A stretch of 64,000 bases of DNA from positions 1 to 64,000 of the forward strand of contig NZ_FOSJ01000008.1 in the NCBI RefSeq assembly GCF_900114235.1. Direction: 5' to 3'. The translations under genes and the position numbers were made by a program. The notes beneath the pieces were generated by a model. That model was not told the DNA's origin and did not search any database. It saw nothing but the letters and a program-made list of their open reading frames with translations. Below are positions 48,592 through 58,584 of this stretch, one piece after another (position 1 is the first letter of the stretch; every line of letters starts with the position of its first letter). Source of the DNA: Marinilactibacillus piezotolerans. Lineage in GTDB: Bacteria; Bacillota; Bacilli; Lactobacillales; Carnobacteriaceae_A.

Positions 48592-49095
48592 ATGACAACT
48601 CATATTGATGCAGCAAAATTAGACATTGAAGATCGCGTAGTTGAAATCAACCGTGTTACTAAAGTTGTTAAAGGTGGACGTCGTCTACGTTTCGCAGCAC
48701 TAGTAGTCGTTGGAGACAAAAACGGACATGTAGGATTTGGTACTGGTAAAGCACAGGAAGTTCCTGAAGCAATCCGTAAAGCGATTGAAGCAGCTAAAAC
48801 TAACCTTGTTAAAGTACCAATGGTAGGAACAACAATTCCTCACGAAATTATCGGACGCCATGGCGGTGGTAACATTATCATGAAACCAGCCGTTGCCGGT
48901 TCTGGAATTTCTGCTGGTGGACCTGTTCGTGCCGTACTAGAATTAGCTGGAGTACAAGATGTTTCTTCTAAATCAGTTGGATCTAGTTCACCAATCAACA
49001 TGGTTCGTGCAACTATCGATGGTATTACAAAATTGAAACGCGCTGAAGAAGTTGCAAAACTTCGCGGAAAATCTGTAGAAGAATTACTTGGATAA
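48592..49095 (+). CDS. rpsE: 30S ribosomal protein S5
   Basis: This 167-aa fidelity and mRNA-helicase protein has the N-terminal RNA-binding motif [18 protein letters not shown] and the loop where spectinomycin resistance arises ([13 protein letters not shown], apparently wild type). AAAGGAGGAG precedes the start. Confidence 0.98.
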   Translation: MTTHIDAAKLDIEDRVVEINRVTKVVKGGRRLRFAALVVVGDKNGHVGFGTGKAQEVPEAIRKAIEAAKTNLVKVPMVGTTIPHEIIGRHGGGNIIMKPAVAGSGISAGGPVRAVLELAGVQDVSSKSVGSSSPINMVRATIDGITKLKRAEEVAKLRGKSVEELLG

Positions 49096-49109
49096 GGAGG
49101 GATGACACA

Positions 49110-49289
49110 ATGGCAAATCTAGAAATTACTTTAAAGCGTAGTTTAATTGGTCGTCCTCAAAACCAACATCTAGTAGTTAAATCTTTAGGTCTTAGAAAAA
49201 CAAACTCTTCTGTTGTGAGACCTGATAATGATGCAGTCAGAGGCGCAATCAAAAAAATCGCTCATTTAATTGACGTAAAAGAAGTTTAG
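49110..49289 (+). CDS. rpmD: 50S ribosomal protein L30
   Basis: This 59-aa protein was translated directly from the sequence: [20 protein letters not shown], ending [10 protein letters not shown]. It matches the L30 family, whose core is KRSLIGRP and LGLRK. ATAAGGAGGG precedes the ATG, 14 bases after rpsE. It is short enough to be missed by length filters. Confidence 0.96.
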   Translation: MANLEITLKRSLIGRPQNQHLVVKSLGLRKTNSSVVRPDNDAVRGAIKKIAHLIDVKEV

Positions 49290-49326
49290 TAAGTCTAGAG
49301 TTTAACTAAAGGAGGTGCCAAGATTT

Positions 49327-49767
49327 ATGAAACTTCATGAATTAAAACCTGCAGAAGGTTCTCGTAAAACACGTAACCGTGTTGGACGTGGTTCGTCTTC
49401 TGGTAATGGTAAAACATCAGGTCGTGGTCAAAAAGGACAAAAAGCACGTTCAGGAGGCGGAACTCGTCTAGGTTTTGAAGGTGGACAAACTCCATTATTC
49501 CAAACTTTACCAAAACGTGGTTTTACTAACTATACACGTAAAGAATATGCAATCGTAAATTTAGATGCATTAAATCGTTTCGAAGCAGATACAGAAGTAA
49601 CTCCAGAATTATTAGTTGAAACAGGTGTTGTTAAAAACAAAAAATCCGGTGTGAAAGTATTGGCGAAGGGAAGCGTTGATCGCAAGCTTACAGTTAAAGC
49701 ACATAAGATTTCTGCTGCAGCTAAAGAAGCGATCGAAGCTACCGGTGGATCAGTAGAGGTGATCTAG
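49327..49767 (+). CDS. rplO: 50S ribosomal protein L15
   Basis: This 146-aa late-assembly protein has a basic glycine-rich N-terminus ([20 protein letters not shown]) and the conserved [19 protein letters not shown] start at ATG 49327 after AAAGGAGGTG; the start at 49315 lies on that site. secY follows 3 bases later. Confidence 0.97.
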   Translation: MKLHELKPAEGSRKTRNRVGRGSSSGNGKTSGRGQKGQKARSGGGTRLGFEGGQTPLFQTLPKRGFTNYTRKEYAIVNLDALNRFEADTEVTPELLVETGVVKNKKSGVKVLAKGSVDRKLTVKAHKISAAAKEAIEATGGSVEVI

Positions 49768-49770
49768 TTT

Positions 49771-51066
49771 ATGATCGAGCTGATTAAAGGTGCTGTTAAA
49801 GAAAAAGACGTCAGAACACGAGTGATGTTCACTCTTGGAATTTTAATTGTTTTTCGTCTTGGTACACATATAACTGTACCAGGCGTTAACGCCCAAGCAC
49901 TTGACGAATTATCGACAACAGGTTTATTTAATCTGTTAGATACATTCGGTGGTGGAGCATTGAACCAATATTCTGTATTTGCTCTTGGTGTTTCGCCATA
50001 TATCACAGCTTCCATCGTTATTCAACTTCTACAAATGGATGTTCTTCCTAAGTTCAAAGAATGGGCAGAACAAGGAGAAGTTGGACGGAAGAAGCTTAAT
50101 CAGGCAACTCGTTATCTAACGATCGTATTAGCATTTTTCCAGGCAATCGGAATCTCTTATGGCTTCAATGCATTATCTGAGTTGGATCTTGTGAGAAATC
50201 CTGGACCAACAACTTATCTGATGATTGCAGTGATGCTGACAGCAGGTACGATGCTTGTAATGTGGTTAGGGGAAATGATTACAGTGCATGGTTTCGGTAA
50301 CGGAATTTCACTAATAATCTTTTCTGGTATCGTTGCCCGTCTTCCACAGGATATAACTGAATTCTATAATGTTCAGATCCGAAATGCTGGAGATGAAATT
50401 GTTACAAGTATACTGTTTACTATTGGAATTGTCGTTGCGATGATTATATTAGTAATCTTTGTCACTTATATGGAAAATGCTAAACGAAATATACCTGTAC
50501 GTTATTCCAAACGTGCCAATGCATCTAAAGAGGGTGCGTTTTTACCACTTAAAGTCAACTCAGCAGGTGTTATCCCAGTTATCTTTGCGAGCTCATTTTT
50601 AATGACTCCTCAGATTATTCTTGGGTACTTTGCTCAAAACAATCAAAATGCCGGCTGGTACCAAGTTTTAAATAATATTTTTAACTTACAGGAACCAACG
50701 GGTGCAGTATTTTATTTATTCCTTATTGTAGTTTTCGCTTATTTCTATGCCTTCATTCAGGTTAACCCTGAGAAAGCGGCAGAAAATCTGCAGAAACAAA
50801 ACGGTTATATCCCAAGTATTCGTCCTGGGAAAGCGACTGAAGAATATCTAGGATACATGCTGATTCGATTAAGTACTGTTGGAGCGATATATTTAGGGAT
50901 CATTTCTATCTTACCTATAATAGCTTCTGCGCTTTGGGATCTTCCGGGTTCACTTTCTTTAGGTGGTACAAGTCTACTGATCGTAGTCGGTGTAGCACTT
51001 GATTCAATGAGACAACTTGAAGGATTACTAAGTAAAAAAAGCTATCAAGGATTTATCCAGAGATAA
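49771..51066 (+). CDS. secY: Preprotein translocase subunit SecY
   Basis: This 431-aa ten-helix protein forms the SecYEG protein-conducting channel. FRLGTHITVPGVN, LGVSPYITASIVIQLLQ (plug and lateral gate region) and VNPEKAAENLQKQNGYIP (cytoplasmic loop) are recognisable. The ribosome site GAGGTGA lies inside rplO, so translation is coupled. A terminator-like stem lies between it and adk. Confidence 0.98.
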   Translation: MIELIKGAVKEKDVRTRVMFTLGILIVFRLGTHITVPGVNAQALDELSTTGLFNLLDTFGGGALNQYSVFALGVSPYITASIVIQLLQMDVLPKFKEWAEQGEVGRKKLNQATRYLTIVLAFFQAIGISYGFNALSELDLVRNPGPTTYLMIAVMLTAGTMLVMWLGEMITVHGFGNGISLIIFSGIVARLPQDITEFYNVQIRNAGDEIVTSILFTIGIVVAMIILVIFVTYMENAKRNIPVRYSKRANASKEGAFLPLKVNSAGVIPVIFASSFLMTPQIILGYFAQNNQNAGWYQVLNNIFNLQEPTGAVFYLFLIVVFAYFYAFIQVNPEKAAENLQKQNGYIPSIRPGKATEEYLGYMLIRLSTVGAIYLGIISILPIIASALWDLPGSLSLGGTSLLIVVGVALDSMRQLEGLLSKKSYQGFIQR

Positions 51067-51099
51067 AGTGATTGAATTTTATCCTTTGTACGAAAATAG

Positions 51100-51840
<741 letters not shown>

Positions 51841-51861
51841 TCATCAAAGTTTAAAAATATC

Positions 51862-51890
51862 TTGCATCAACAAACTTTGCGTGGTATAAT
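51862..51890 (+). promoter_or_regulatory. Promoter for infA-rpmJ-rpsM-rpsK-rpoA-rplQ
   Basis: TTGCAT (51862-51867), 17-bp spacer, perfect TATAAT (51885-51890) preceded by TGG, giving an extended -10. A short stem near 51899-51916 (CGTCGTG...CATGACG) begins the leader. Confidence 0.82.
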
Positions 51891-52014
51891 ATTTCGAGCG
51901 TCGTGTTAACATGACGGTTAATATAATAATTAAATTTATAAAGAAAATGTGGGAGCAGTCTGCCCTCACAATTTCATGCGTACAAAAGAGAGTCATCGAA
52001 GGAGGAAACTCAAC

Positions 52015-52233
52015 GTGGCAAAAGACGATGTTATTGAGATTGAAGGAAAAGTACTAGAAACCCTGCCAAATGCAAGCTTCAAAGTTGAACTTGAGAATGG
52101 TCACGAAATTCTGGCACATGTATCGGGTAAAATTCGTATGAACTATATCCGTATTCTACCTGGAGATAAAGTAACAGTTGAAATGTCTCCATATGATTTA
52201 ACTCGTGGACGCATTACGTATCGATTCAAATAA
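52015..52233 (+). CDS. infA: Translation initiation factor IF-1
   Basis: This 72-aa OB-fold protein blocks the A-site during initiation. It reads [20 protein letters not shown] and ends [10 protein letters not shown] start at GTG 52015 after GAAGGAGGAA; a longer in-frame reading from 51949 adds 22 residues not found in IF-1. rpmJ follows 34 bases later. Confidence 0.98.
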   Translation: MAKDDVIEIEGKVLETLPNASFKVELENGHEILAHVSGKIRMNYIRILPGDKVTVEMSPYDLTRGRITYRFK

Positions 52234-52267
52234 CTTAAGACTCCGTAAAACCAAGGAGGGAAAGTTC

Positions 52268-52381
52268 ATGAAAGTAAGACCATCAGTCAAAAAAATGTGT
52301 GACAAATGTAAAGTGATTCGTCGTAACGGCCGTGTAATGGTTATCTGCGAGAATCCTAAACATAAGCAACGTCAAGGTTAA
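52268..52381 (+). CDS. rpmJ: 50S ribosomal protein L36 (zinc form)
   Basis: This 37-aa protein was translated directly: [19 protein letters not shown], ending [12 protein letters not shown]11, C14, C27 and H32 form the zinc site. AAGGAGGGA precedes the ATG. It sits between infA and rpsM as in most bacteria. Confidence 0.97.
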   Translation: MKVRPSVKKMCDKCKVIRRNGRVMVICENPKHKQRQG

Positions 52382-52402
52382 TAAAAGAGGAGGTGCTCAT
52401 AA

Positions 52403-52768
52403 ATGGCTCGTGTAGCAGGAGTAGATATTCCACGTGATAAACATGTGGTAATTTCATTAACGTATATTTATGGTATTGGAAAAACAACTTCTAAAAGCAT
52501 TTTAGAAGCTGCAGGTGTACCTGAAGAAACTCGTGTACGTGAATTGACTAATGATCAATTAGATGCAATTCGTGCTGAAGTAGACAAACTTAAAATTGAA
52601 GGTGATCTTCGTCGTGAAGTAAACCAAAATATTAAACGTTTGATCGAAATCGGTTCATACCGTGGTATTCGTCACCGTCGTGGTTTGCCAGTTCGTGGTC
52701 AAAACACAAAAAACAATGCTCGTACTCGTAAAGGAAAAGCAGTGGCAATCGCTGGGAAGAAAAAATAA
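52403..52768 (+). CDS. rpsM: 30S ribosomal protein S13
   Basis: This 121-aa head protein contacts P-site tRNA. It begins [19 protein letters not shown] and ends with the basic [15 protein letters not shown] tail. AGAGGAGGTG precedes the start. Confidence 0.98.
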   Translation: MARVAGVDIPRDKHVVISLTYIYGIGKTTSKSILEAAGVPEETRVRELTNDQLDAIRAEVDKLKIEGDLRREVNQNIKRLIEIGSYRGIRHRRGLPVRGQNTKNNARTRKGKAVAIAGKKK

Positions 52769-52797
52769 TTACCTAAAGTTAGGAGGTCAATCTACGT

Positions 52798-53196
52798 ATG
52801 GCTAAAGCAAATAGACCCGCACGTTCTCGTAAAAAAAGAGCGAAAAAGAATATTGAACACGGAGTGGCTCACATCCGTTCAACATTTAACAATACAATCA
52901 TTATGATCACTGATGTTCATGGAAATGCTATTTCATGGTCTTCTGCAGGATCATTAGGATTTAGAGGTTCTAAAAAATCAACTCCATTTGCTGCTCAAAT
53001 GGCTGCTGAAGCAGCTGCTAAAGGCTCAATGGAAAATGGCATGAAATCAGTTGAGGTTACTGTTAAAGGACCAGGTTCTGGTCGTGAAGCTGCAATCCGT
53101 TCTTTACAAGCAACAGGATTAGACGTAACTGCAATTCGTGACGTAACTCCGGTACCACACAACGGATGTCGTCCTCCAAAACGCCGTCGCGTTTAA
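52798..53196 (+). CDS. rpsK: 30S ribosomal protein S11
   Basis: This 132-aa platform protein shapes the mRNA exit channel. [15 protein letters not shown] and the C-terminal [16 protein letters not shown] are characteristic. TTAGGAGGTC precedes the start. rpoA follows 62 bases later. Confidence 0.98.
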   Translation: MAKANRPARSRKKRAKKNIEHGVAHIRSTFNNTIIMITDVHGNAISWSSAGSLGFRGSKKSTPFAAQMAAEAAAKGSMENGMKSVEVTVKGPGSGREAAIRSLQATGLDVTAIRDVTPVPHNGCRPPKRRRV

Positions 53197-53258
53197 TAGT
53201 AGTATCGAACTAAAAATATTGCGTGAACTGAACGTTTTGAAAGGGGTAAACGGACTAG

Positions 53259-54203
53259 ATGATCGAAATTGAAAAGCCGGTAATAGAAACAGTTGAGATC
53301 AGTGAGGATGGAAAATTCGGTAAGTTTGTCGTAGAACCACTTGAGCGTGGCTATGGTACAACGTTGGGGAACTCTCTACGTCGAATTCTTTTATCATCTT
53401 TACCAGGTGCTGCCGTCACAAATATTCAAATCGATAGTGTTTTACATGAATTCACAGCAATCGATGGGGTAGTAGAAGATGTGACTGCCATCATCTTAAA
53501 CTTAAAGAAACTTGCACTTAAGTTGTATTCTGATGAAACAAAAACGATTGAGATTGATGTTGAAGGACCAGCAACTGTAACAGCTGCTGACATTATTTAT
53601 GACAGTGATGTTGAGGTAATGAACCCTGATCTGTATATTTGTACAGTTTCTGAAGGTGGGCATTTACATGCACGCATGGAAGCGCAAAAAGGCAGAGGAT
53701 ATGTTCGCGCCGAATACAACAAACACGAAGATATGCCAATTGGTGTGCTCCCGATTGATTCGATTTATACCCCAATCAGCCGTGTAAATTATCATGTGGA
53801 AGATACTCGTGTAGGAGAGAAAAATCAGTTTGACAAGTTAACGCTTGACGTTTGGACTGACGGATCAATTTCTCCAGAGGATGGCGTGAGTTTAGCGGCA
53901 AAAATAATGACTGAACACTTAAACATCTTTGTTAACTTGACAGAAGAAGCTCGAGAAGCTGAAATCATGGTTGAAAAAGAAGAAACTCAGATGGAAAAAA
54001 TGCTTGAGATGACAATCGAAGAGCTTGACCTATCTGTACGTTCTTACAACTGTCTGAAGCGCGCGGGGATAAACACTGTTCAAGAACTGACAAATAAAAC
54101 TGAACCAGAAATGATGAAAGTTCGTAACTTAGGACGTAAATCACTGGAAGAAGTTAAATATAAATTAGGTGAGCTTGATTTAGGCTTACGTGAAGAAGAA
54201 TAA
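53259..54203 (+). CDS. rpoA: RNA polymerase alpha subunit
   Basis: This 314-aa dimer scaffolds polymerase assembly through its N-terminal domain ([20 protein letters not shown] near residues 32-51). The C-terminal domain binds DNA UP elements and regulators ([18 protein letters not shown], residues 248-265). AAAGGGGTA precedes the ATG. Confidence 0.98.
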   Translation: MIEIEKPVIETVEISEDGKFGKFVVEPLERGYGTTLGNSLRRILLSSLPGAAVTNIQIDSVLHEFTAIDGVVEDVTAIILNLKKLALKLYSDETKTIEIDVEGPATVTAADIIYDSDVEVMNPDLYICTVSEGGHLHARMEAQKGRGYVRAEYNKHEDMPIGVLPIDSIYTPISRVNYHVEDTRVGEKNQFDKLTLDVWTDGSISPEDGVSLAAKIMTEHLNIFVNLTEEAREAEIMVEKEETQMEKMLEMTIEELDLSVRSYNCLKRAGINTVQELTNKTEPEMMKVRNLGRKSLEEVKYKLGELDLGLREEE

Positions 54204-54230
54204 TCTTGTAGTTAAGGAGGGTTTCGACTA

Positions 54231-54650
54231 ATGGGCTATCGTAAATTAGGACGTACAAGTTCACAACGTAAAGCATTGTTACGTGATCTTACGTCTGACT
54301 TAATTATTAACGAGCGTATCACTACTACTGAAACTCGTGCAAAAGAAGTTTCTAAAATGACTGATAAAATGGTTACTTTAGGTAAACGTGGAGACTTGCA
54401 CGCACGTCGTCAAGCAGCTTCGTTTGTTCGTAATGAATTAGCAACTGTTGCAGAGACTGAAGAAGAAATCGTAGTACAAACAGTTTTACAAAAATTGTTT
54501 GATGATTTAGCTCCTCGTTTCGCAGAGCGTAACGGTGGATATACTCGTGTTTTAAAAACTGAACCTCGTAGAGGAGATGGCGCACCAATGGCTGTCTTAG
54601 AATTCGTGGTTAAAGCTGAAACTGATTCTGAAGAGACAGAAGAAGCTTAA
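54231..54650 (+). CDS. rplQ: 50S ribosomal protein L17
   Basis: This 139-aa protein near the tunnel exit begins [20 protein letters not shown]. It has an extra acidic tail ([10 protein letters not shown]) beyond the common ~127 residues. TTAAGGAGGG precedes the start. A hairpin follows at 54747, closing the S10-spc-alpha run. Confidence 0.97.
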   Translation: MGYRKLGRTSSQRKALLRDLTSDLIINERITTTETRAKEVSKMTDKMVTLGKRGDLHARRQAASFVRNELATVAETEEEIVVQTVLQKLFDDLAPRFAERNGGYTRVLKTEPRRGDGAPMAVLEFVVKAETDSEETEEA

Positions 54651-54746
54651 TAAAATTCATTTAAATTGAATTTAACCAAATTCACTTTTGGATGTATGAT
54701 GAGCGTTATGATGATGGAATCTTTTCCAAGTGTCTAGCTCAAGTCT

Positions 54747-54775
54747 CTCCTAAAAGGCATTTTGCCTTTTAGGAG
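54747..54775. terminator. 13-bp perfect hairpin after rplQ without a T-tract
   Basis: CTCCTAAAAGGCA (54747-54759), loop TTT, then TGCCTTTTAGGAG (54763-54775). GACCATATATC follows rather than a T-run; T residues appear only 22 bases later. Confidence 0.65.
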
Positions 54776-55052
54776 GACCATATATCGTTTAAAGTGTTTT
54801 TTTTGTATGCGGATAATCATTTTTCCCTAACAATTAAAAGACGAATAGTTAATCAATTATATCTATAAGTTTTGATCATAGTACATAAGAATAACGAATA
54901 TAGATTGTTTAGCATACTTATTTTTGGTAATCTTGTACTGTTGAGGTCTGTCAAGACACCTTAAAATACGGTATAATAGTCAAGTTGATAATGATTGACA
55001 ATGATGAATTTGAGATGCAAAAGCATCATGACTCAAAGATTGAGGTAAAAGA
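54776..55052 (+). other. Intergenic region before ecfA1
   Basis: AT-rich with no gene that I can support. A TATAAT at 54972-54977 (ACGGTATAATAG) may be the -10 of the ecf-truA operon, but the -35 is poor. A GAGGT ribosome site lies just before the ecfA1 start. Confidence 0.4.
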
Positions 55053-55892
55053 ATGAATGAAATCATAACACTGAAAAATATTTCTTATAAATATACTGAT
55101 GAAGAAACTCAGTATGCATTGGATAATATTTCTTTTTCGATAGAAAAAGGTGAATGGATAGCAATAATTGGACCCAACGGTTCTGGAAAATCAACGCTGG
55201 CAAAAACCATTAATGGATTAGTTGAACCTGAAAGTGGAGAAGTCAAAGTAGGCAAGTTTGATTTGAACGAAAATAATATCTGGTCGATTAGAGAAATGGT
55301 CGGAATGGTATTTCAGAATCCAGATAATCAGTTTGTTGGATCGACTGTTCAAGATGATGTAGCCTTTGGATTAGAAAATCTGGGTATCCCGAGAGACAAG
55401 ATGGTTGAACGTGTCCGTGATGCACTAGAAAAAGTCAATATGCTGGAATTTGCAGAACGTGAGCCTGCCAGACTATCTGGGGGACAAAAACAGCGTGTAG
55501 CCATTGCTGGTATCGTGGCGCTGCAGCCAGAAATAATGATTTTGGATGAAGCGACAAGCATGCTGGATCCTAAAGGTCGTGAAGAAGTATTACGTACAGT
55601 CAAAGAAGTAAAAGAAAGAGAAAATCTATCCGTTATCTCTATTACACATGACATCGATGAAGCAGCAGCTGCAAATCGAATTATTGTTATGCGTGCAGGA
55701 AAGTTAGTCAAAGAAGGCACTCCTGAAGAAATTTTCTCATATGGTGATCAACTGATCGAAATGGGTCTTGATTTACCATTTCCTGAGAAATTGAAATCAT
55801 CAATGAAAGAACTAGGAATACGAGTACCAAGTGAGTATTTAACAGAGGAAGGCATGGTGGAATGGTTATGGACATACGGTTCGAAGAAGTAG
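55053..55892 (+). CDS. ecfA1: ECF transporter ATPase EcfA1
   Basis: This 279-aa ATPase belongs to the energy-coupling factor module that powers vitamin and micronutrient uptake with exchangeable S-components. Walker A GPNGSGKST is near residue 39, the signature LSGGQKQRVAIAG near 143, and Walker B MILDEATSMLDP near 162. It overlaps ecfA2 by about 30 bases. The rplQ-ecfA1-ecfA2-ecfT-truA order is conserved in Firmicutes. Confidence 0.97.
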   Translation: MNEIITLKNISYKYTDEETQYALDNISFSIEKGEWIAIIGPNGSGKSTLAKTINGLVEPESGEVKVGKFDLNENNIWSIREMVGMVFQNPDNQFVGSTVQDDVAFGLENLGIPRDKMVERVRDALEKVNMLEFAEREPARLSGGQKQRVAIAGIVALQPEIMILDEATSMLDPKGREEVLRTVKEVKERENLSVISITHDIDEAAAANRIIVMRAGKLVKEGTPEEIFSYGDQLIEMGLDLPFPEKLKSSMKELGIRVPSEYLTEEGMVEWLWTYGSKK

Positions 55893-56752
55893 GGTATACG
55901 TATCAAAAAGGGACACCATTCCAAAGCCGAGCTTTGTATGATATCAATCTCTCAATAAAAGATGGTGGCTATACAGCACTGGTTGGACATACTGGAAGTG
56001 GTAAATCAACAGTTCTTCAGCATTTGAATGCCTTGAAAAAACCAACGGAAGGTTCTATCACTATTGGAGAACGCGTAGTCACAGCTGCTACAGATAACAA
56101 AGGATTGAAATCTTTGCGCAAAAAAGTTGGAATTGTCTTCCAATTTCCAGAGGCGCAGCTATTTGAAGAAACAATTGGAAAAGATATTGCATTCGGACCT
56201 AAAAACTTTGGGGTAAGCGAAGAAGAAGCAATAAGTAGAGCAAAAGCCTTACTACCACAAGTTGGTCTAGATGAGAGTTTTTTAGATCGTTCTCCATTTG
56301 ATTTGTCGGGAGGACAGATGCGCCGTGTTGCTATTGCTGGCGTACTAGCTTTAGAGCCGGAAGTGCTGGTATTGGATGAACCAACAGCAGGACTTGATCC
56401 GCAAGGCCGTAAAGAGATCATGGATATGTTCTATAATTTATACAAAACGCAGGGACTAACGATAGTGTTAGTAACACATCAAATGGATGATGTGGCGAAT
56501 TATGCTGATCATATGGTAGTACTGGAAAAAGGAACGGTAGTAAAAGAGGGTTCTCCAAGAGAGCTTTTTAAAGAATCAGACTGGTTAACTAGTATGCAGT
56601 TAGGAGTACCCTCAACAGTTCATTTTGCACAAGAACTAGAAAGGAAATTTGAATGGGCCTTTGATCCGTTGCCTTTGACAACAGATGAACTAGCGGAACA
56701 AATTAAAGATAGACTTGGTGTAACAGATCAGGAAGCAGGTGATCGAGTATGA
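55862..56752 (+). CDS. ecfA2: ECF transporter ATPase EcfA2
   Basis: This 296-aa partner of EcfA1 in the ATPase heterodimer has Walker A GHTGSGKST near residue 43, signature LSGGQMRRVAIAG near 148 and Walker B LVLDEPTAGLDP near 167. Two starts are possible. ATG 55862 fits the AGAGGAAGG site, while ATG 55868 gives the MDIRFEEVGYTYQ start of homologues with a weaker GGTGG site. It overlaps ecfA1 and, by ATGA, ecfT. Confidence 0.96.
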   Translation: MVMDIRFEEVGYTYQKGTPFQSRALYDINLSIKDGGYTALVGHTGSGKSTVLQHLNALKKPTEGSITIGERVVTAATDNKGLKSLRKKVGIVFQFPEAQLFEETIGKDIAFGPKNFGVSEEEAISRAKALLPQVGLDESFLDRSPFDLSGGQMRRVAIAGVLALEPEVLVLDEPTAGLDPQGRKEIMDMFYNLYKTQGLTIVLVTHQMDDVANYADHMVVLEKGTVVKEGSPRELFKESDWLTSMQLGVPSTVHFAQELERKFEWAFDPLPLTTDELAEQIKDRLGVTDQEAGDRV

Positions 56753-57546
56753 TGGATAAACTCATTTTCGGACGCTACATTCCTGGGAATTCTTTAATTC
56801 ATAGGCTAGACCCTAGAACGAAACTCATGAGTGCCATTCTCTTTATTATTGTCATCTTTTTTGCCAATAATATAATCACGTATCTTGCGTTAGCACTTTT
56901 CGTTGGATTAGCTGTTGCCTTATCAAAAATTTCAGTTCGTTTCTTTATCAACGGAATCAAGCCACTTATCTGGCTGATTTTATTTACAGTAATTCTTCAG
57001 ATTCTATTTACAAGTGGAGAAACAATCTTTTTTAGATTTGGGCCTATCATTCTTTCACAAGAAGGATTAATTAATGGTGGCTTTATCTTCATGCGCTTCG
57101 TACTGATCATTTTTATGTCGACATTGCTGACTTTAACAACTATGCCGCTGTCTCTGTCAGATGCAATTGAGTATTTGCTGCGACCGCTTGCTGTCATCAA
57201 AGTTCCCGTCCATGAAATTGCGCTGATGCTATCGATTGCACTTAGATTTGTACCAACTTTAATGGATGAGACAGAGAAAATCATGAACGCCCAAAGAGCT
57301 CGAGGAATCGATTTTGGAGAAGGAAATATCTATGAACAGATGAAATCTGTCGTGCCACTTCTAATTCCACTGTTTGTAAGCTCATTTAACCGTGCAGAGG
57401 AGCTAGCTACCGCTATGGAAGCTAGAGGTTATAAAGGTGGAGAAGGGCGTACTAAGTACCGTCAATTGAGCTGGCAGACCAAGGATACACTTGCGATGGT
57501 ATCATTCGGCGTATTAACGGCCTTATTATTACTATTGAGAACCTAA
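56749..57546 (+). CDS. ecfT: ECF transporter transmembrane protein EcfT
   Basis: This 265-aa protein has about five or six membrane helices. It links the EcfA1A2 ATPases to substrate-binding S-components through coupling helices that carry QRARGIDFG and AMEARGYKGG, the two Ala/Ser-Arg-Gly motifs. The ATG overlaps the ecfA2 stop (ATGA). No S-component gene is nearby, consistent with a shared module. Confidence 0.96.
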   Translation: MMDKLIFGRYIPGNSLIHRLDPRTKLMSAILFIIVIFFANNIITYLALALFVGLAVALSKISVRFFINGIKPLIWLILFTVILQILFTSGETIFFRFGPIILSQEGLINGGFIFMRFVLIIFMSTLLTLTTMPLSLSDAIEYLLRPLAVIKVPVHEIALMLSIALRFVPTLMDETEKIMNAQRARGIDFGEGNIYEQMKSVVPLLIPLFVSSFNRAEELATAMEARGYKGGEGRTKYRQLSWQTKDTLAMVSFGVLTALLLLLRT

Positions 57547-57550
57547 GAAG

Positions 57551-57583
57551 AAGAGGATAAGGATGCAAGTCTTTATCCTCTTT
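57551..57583 (+). terminator. Terminator-like hairpin between ecfT and truA
   Basis: AAGAGGATAA (57551-57560) pairs with the TTATCCTCTTT arm around a GGATGCAAGTCT loop, with a short T-run. It probably only partly terminates, since truA follows closely. Confidence 0.65.
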
Positions 57584-57618
57584 CTATATAAAAAATGACA
57601 GTAAAGGAAGCAATTAAT

Positions 57619-58386
57619 TTGGATAAGATAAGATATAAAATGAAGCTCGCTTACGATGGTACAAACTTTTCAGGGTTTCAAGTCCAGCCCAATAAGCGGA
57701 CTGTCCAAGGTGAAATTGAAAAAGCATTGAGTAAAATGTCTAAAGAAGAGTTCATTCGTATAAAAGGTGCTGGTCGTACAGATGCAGGTGTGCATGCTAG
57801 AGGACAAATTATCCATTTCGATTATCCGAGATATATTCCAGAAGACGGTATGCTAAGAGCGCTGAACGCATTAGGACCAGAAGATATCGTATTTCTGGAA
57901 TCTGATATAGTGGATCATACCTTTCATTCTCAGTACTTAGCTAAAGGCAAAATGTATCACTACCGAGTAGACAATCATTCTTTGAAAGATCCTTTCACAC
58001 GCTTCTACGCACATCATCATCCATTTGATATAGATTTAAAGCGCACTCAGAAAGCACTGGCTTTTCTAGAAGGAACCCACGATTTTACAAGTTTTGCATC
58101 TGCTCATTCAGACAAAGAAGATAAAACAAGAACGATTTACGAGGCATCTGTCGCAATCGATGAAAAAACGGAAGAATGGATCTTTACATTTCGAGGCAAT
58201 GGGTTCTTGTATAATATGATTAGAATTATTATGGGAACTATCCTGCAGGTTGCAGATGGTAGACGACCAGTAGAAGATATCAAAAAGATCCTTGAAGCAA
58301 AGGATCGTACAACAGCAGGTCCAACTGTTGAAGCTAAAGGGTTATGTATGATGGAAGTTTATTATGATGAAGATGCATTTAAATAA
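57619..58386 (+). CDS. truA: tRNA pseudouridine(38-40) synthase TruA
   Basis: This 255-aa enzyme isomerises uridines 38-40 in the anticodon stem-loop. The catalytic Asp lies in GAGRTDAGVHARGQ near residue 52. I prefer TTG 57619, 8 bases after AAAGGAAG, giving MDKIRYKMKLAYDGTNFSG. ATG 57595 lies against the upstream hairpin and has no ribosome site. In Bacillus rplM and rpsI come next; here they do not. Confidence 0.92.
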   Translation: MDKIRYKMKLAYDGTNFSGFQVQPNKRTVQGEIEKALSKMSKEEFIRIKGAGRTDAGVHARGQIIHFDYPRYIPEDGMLRALNALGPEDIVFLESDIVDHTFHSQYLAKGKMYHYRVDNHSLKDPFTRFYAHHHPFDIDLKRTQKALAFLEGTHDFTSFASAHSDKEDKTRTIYEASVAIDEKTEEWIFTFRGNGFLYNMIRIIMGTILQVADGRRPVEDIKKILEAKDRTTAGPTVEAKGLCMMEVYYDEDAFK

Positions 58387-58449
58387 GTAACGAAGCTAAT
58401 AGTCGAATAAAAAGGAAATGGACACAGAAAAAGAGGAATTGTATGATTA

Positions 58450-58508
58450 AAGAACCCACCGAGGAGTTTGCTATAAAGAAGCGAATAAGGTAAGGGTTCT
58501 TATTTTTT
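58450..58508 (+). terminator. Intrinsic terminator after truA
   Basis: AAGAACCC (58450-58457) pairs with GGGTTCTT (58494-58501), followed by ATTTTTT. The loop is 36 bases. Confidence 0.75.
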
Positions 58509-58584
58509 AGTTATAGTGCGTCTAAAAATTAACTTGTATAACAGAGGTACTGAAATCTACATAAAGAGAAAAGAGGATTGGAAT

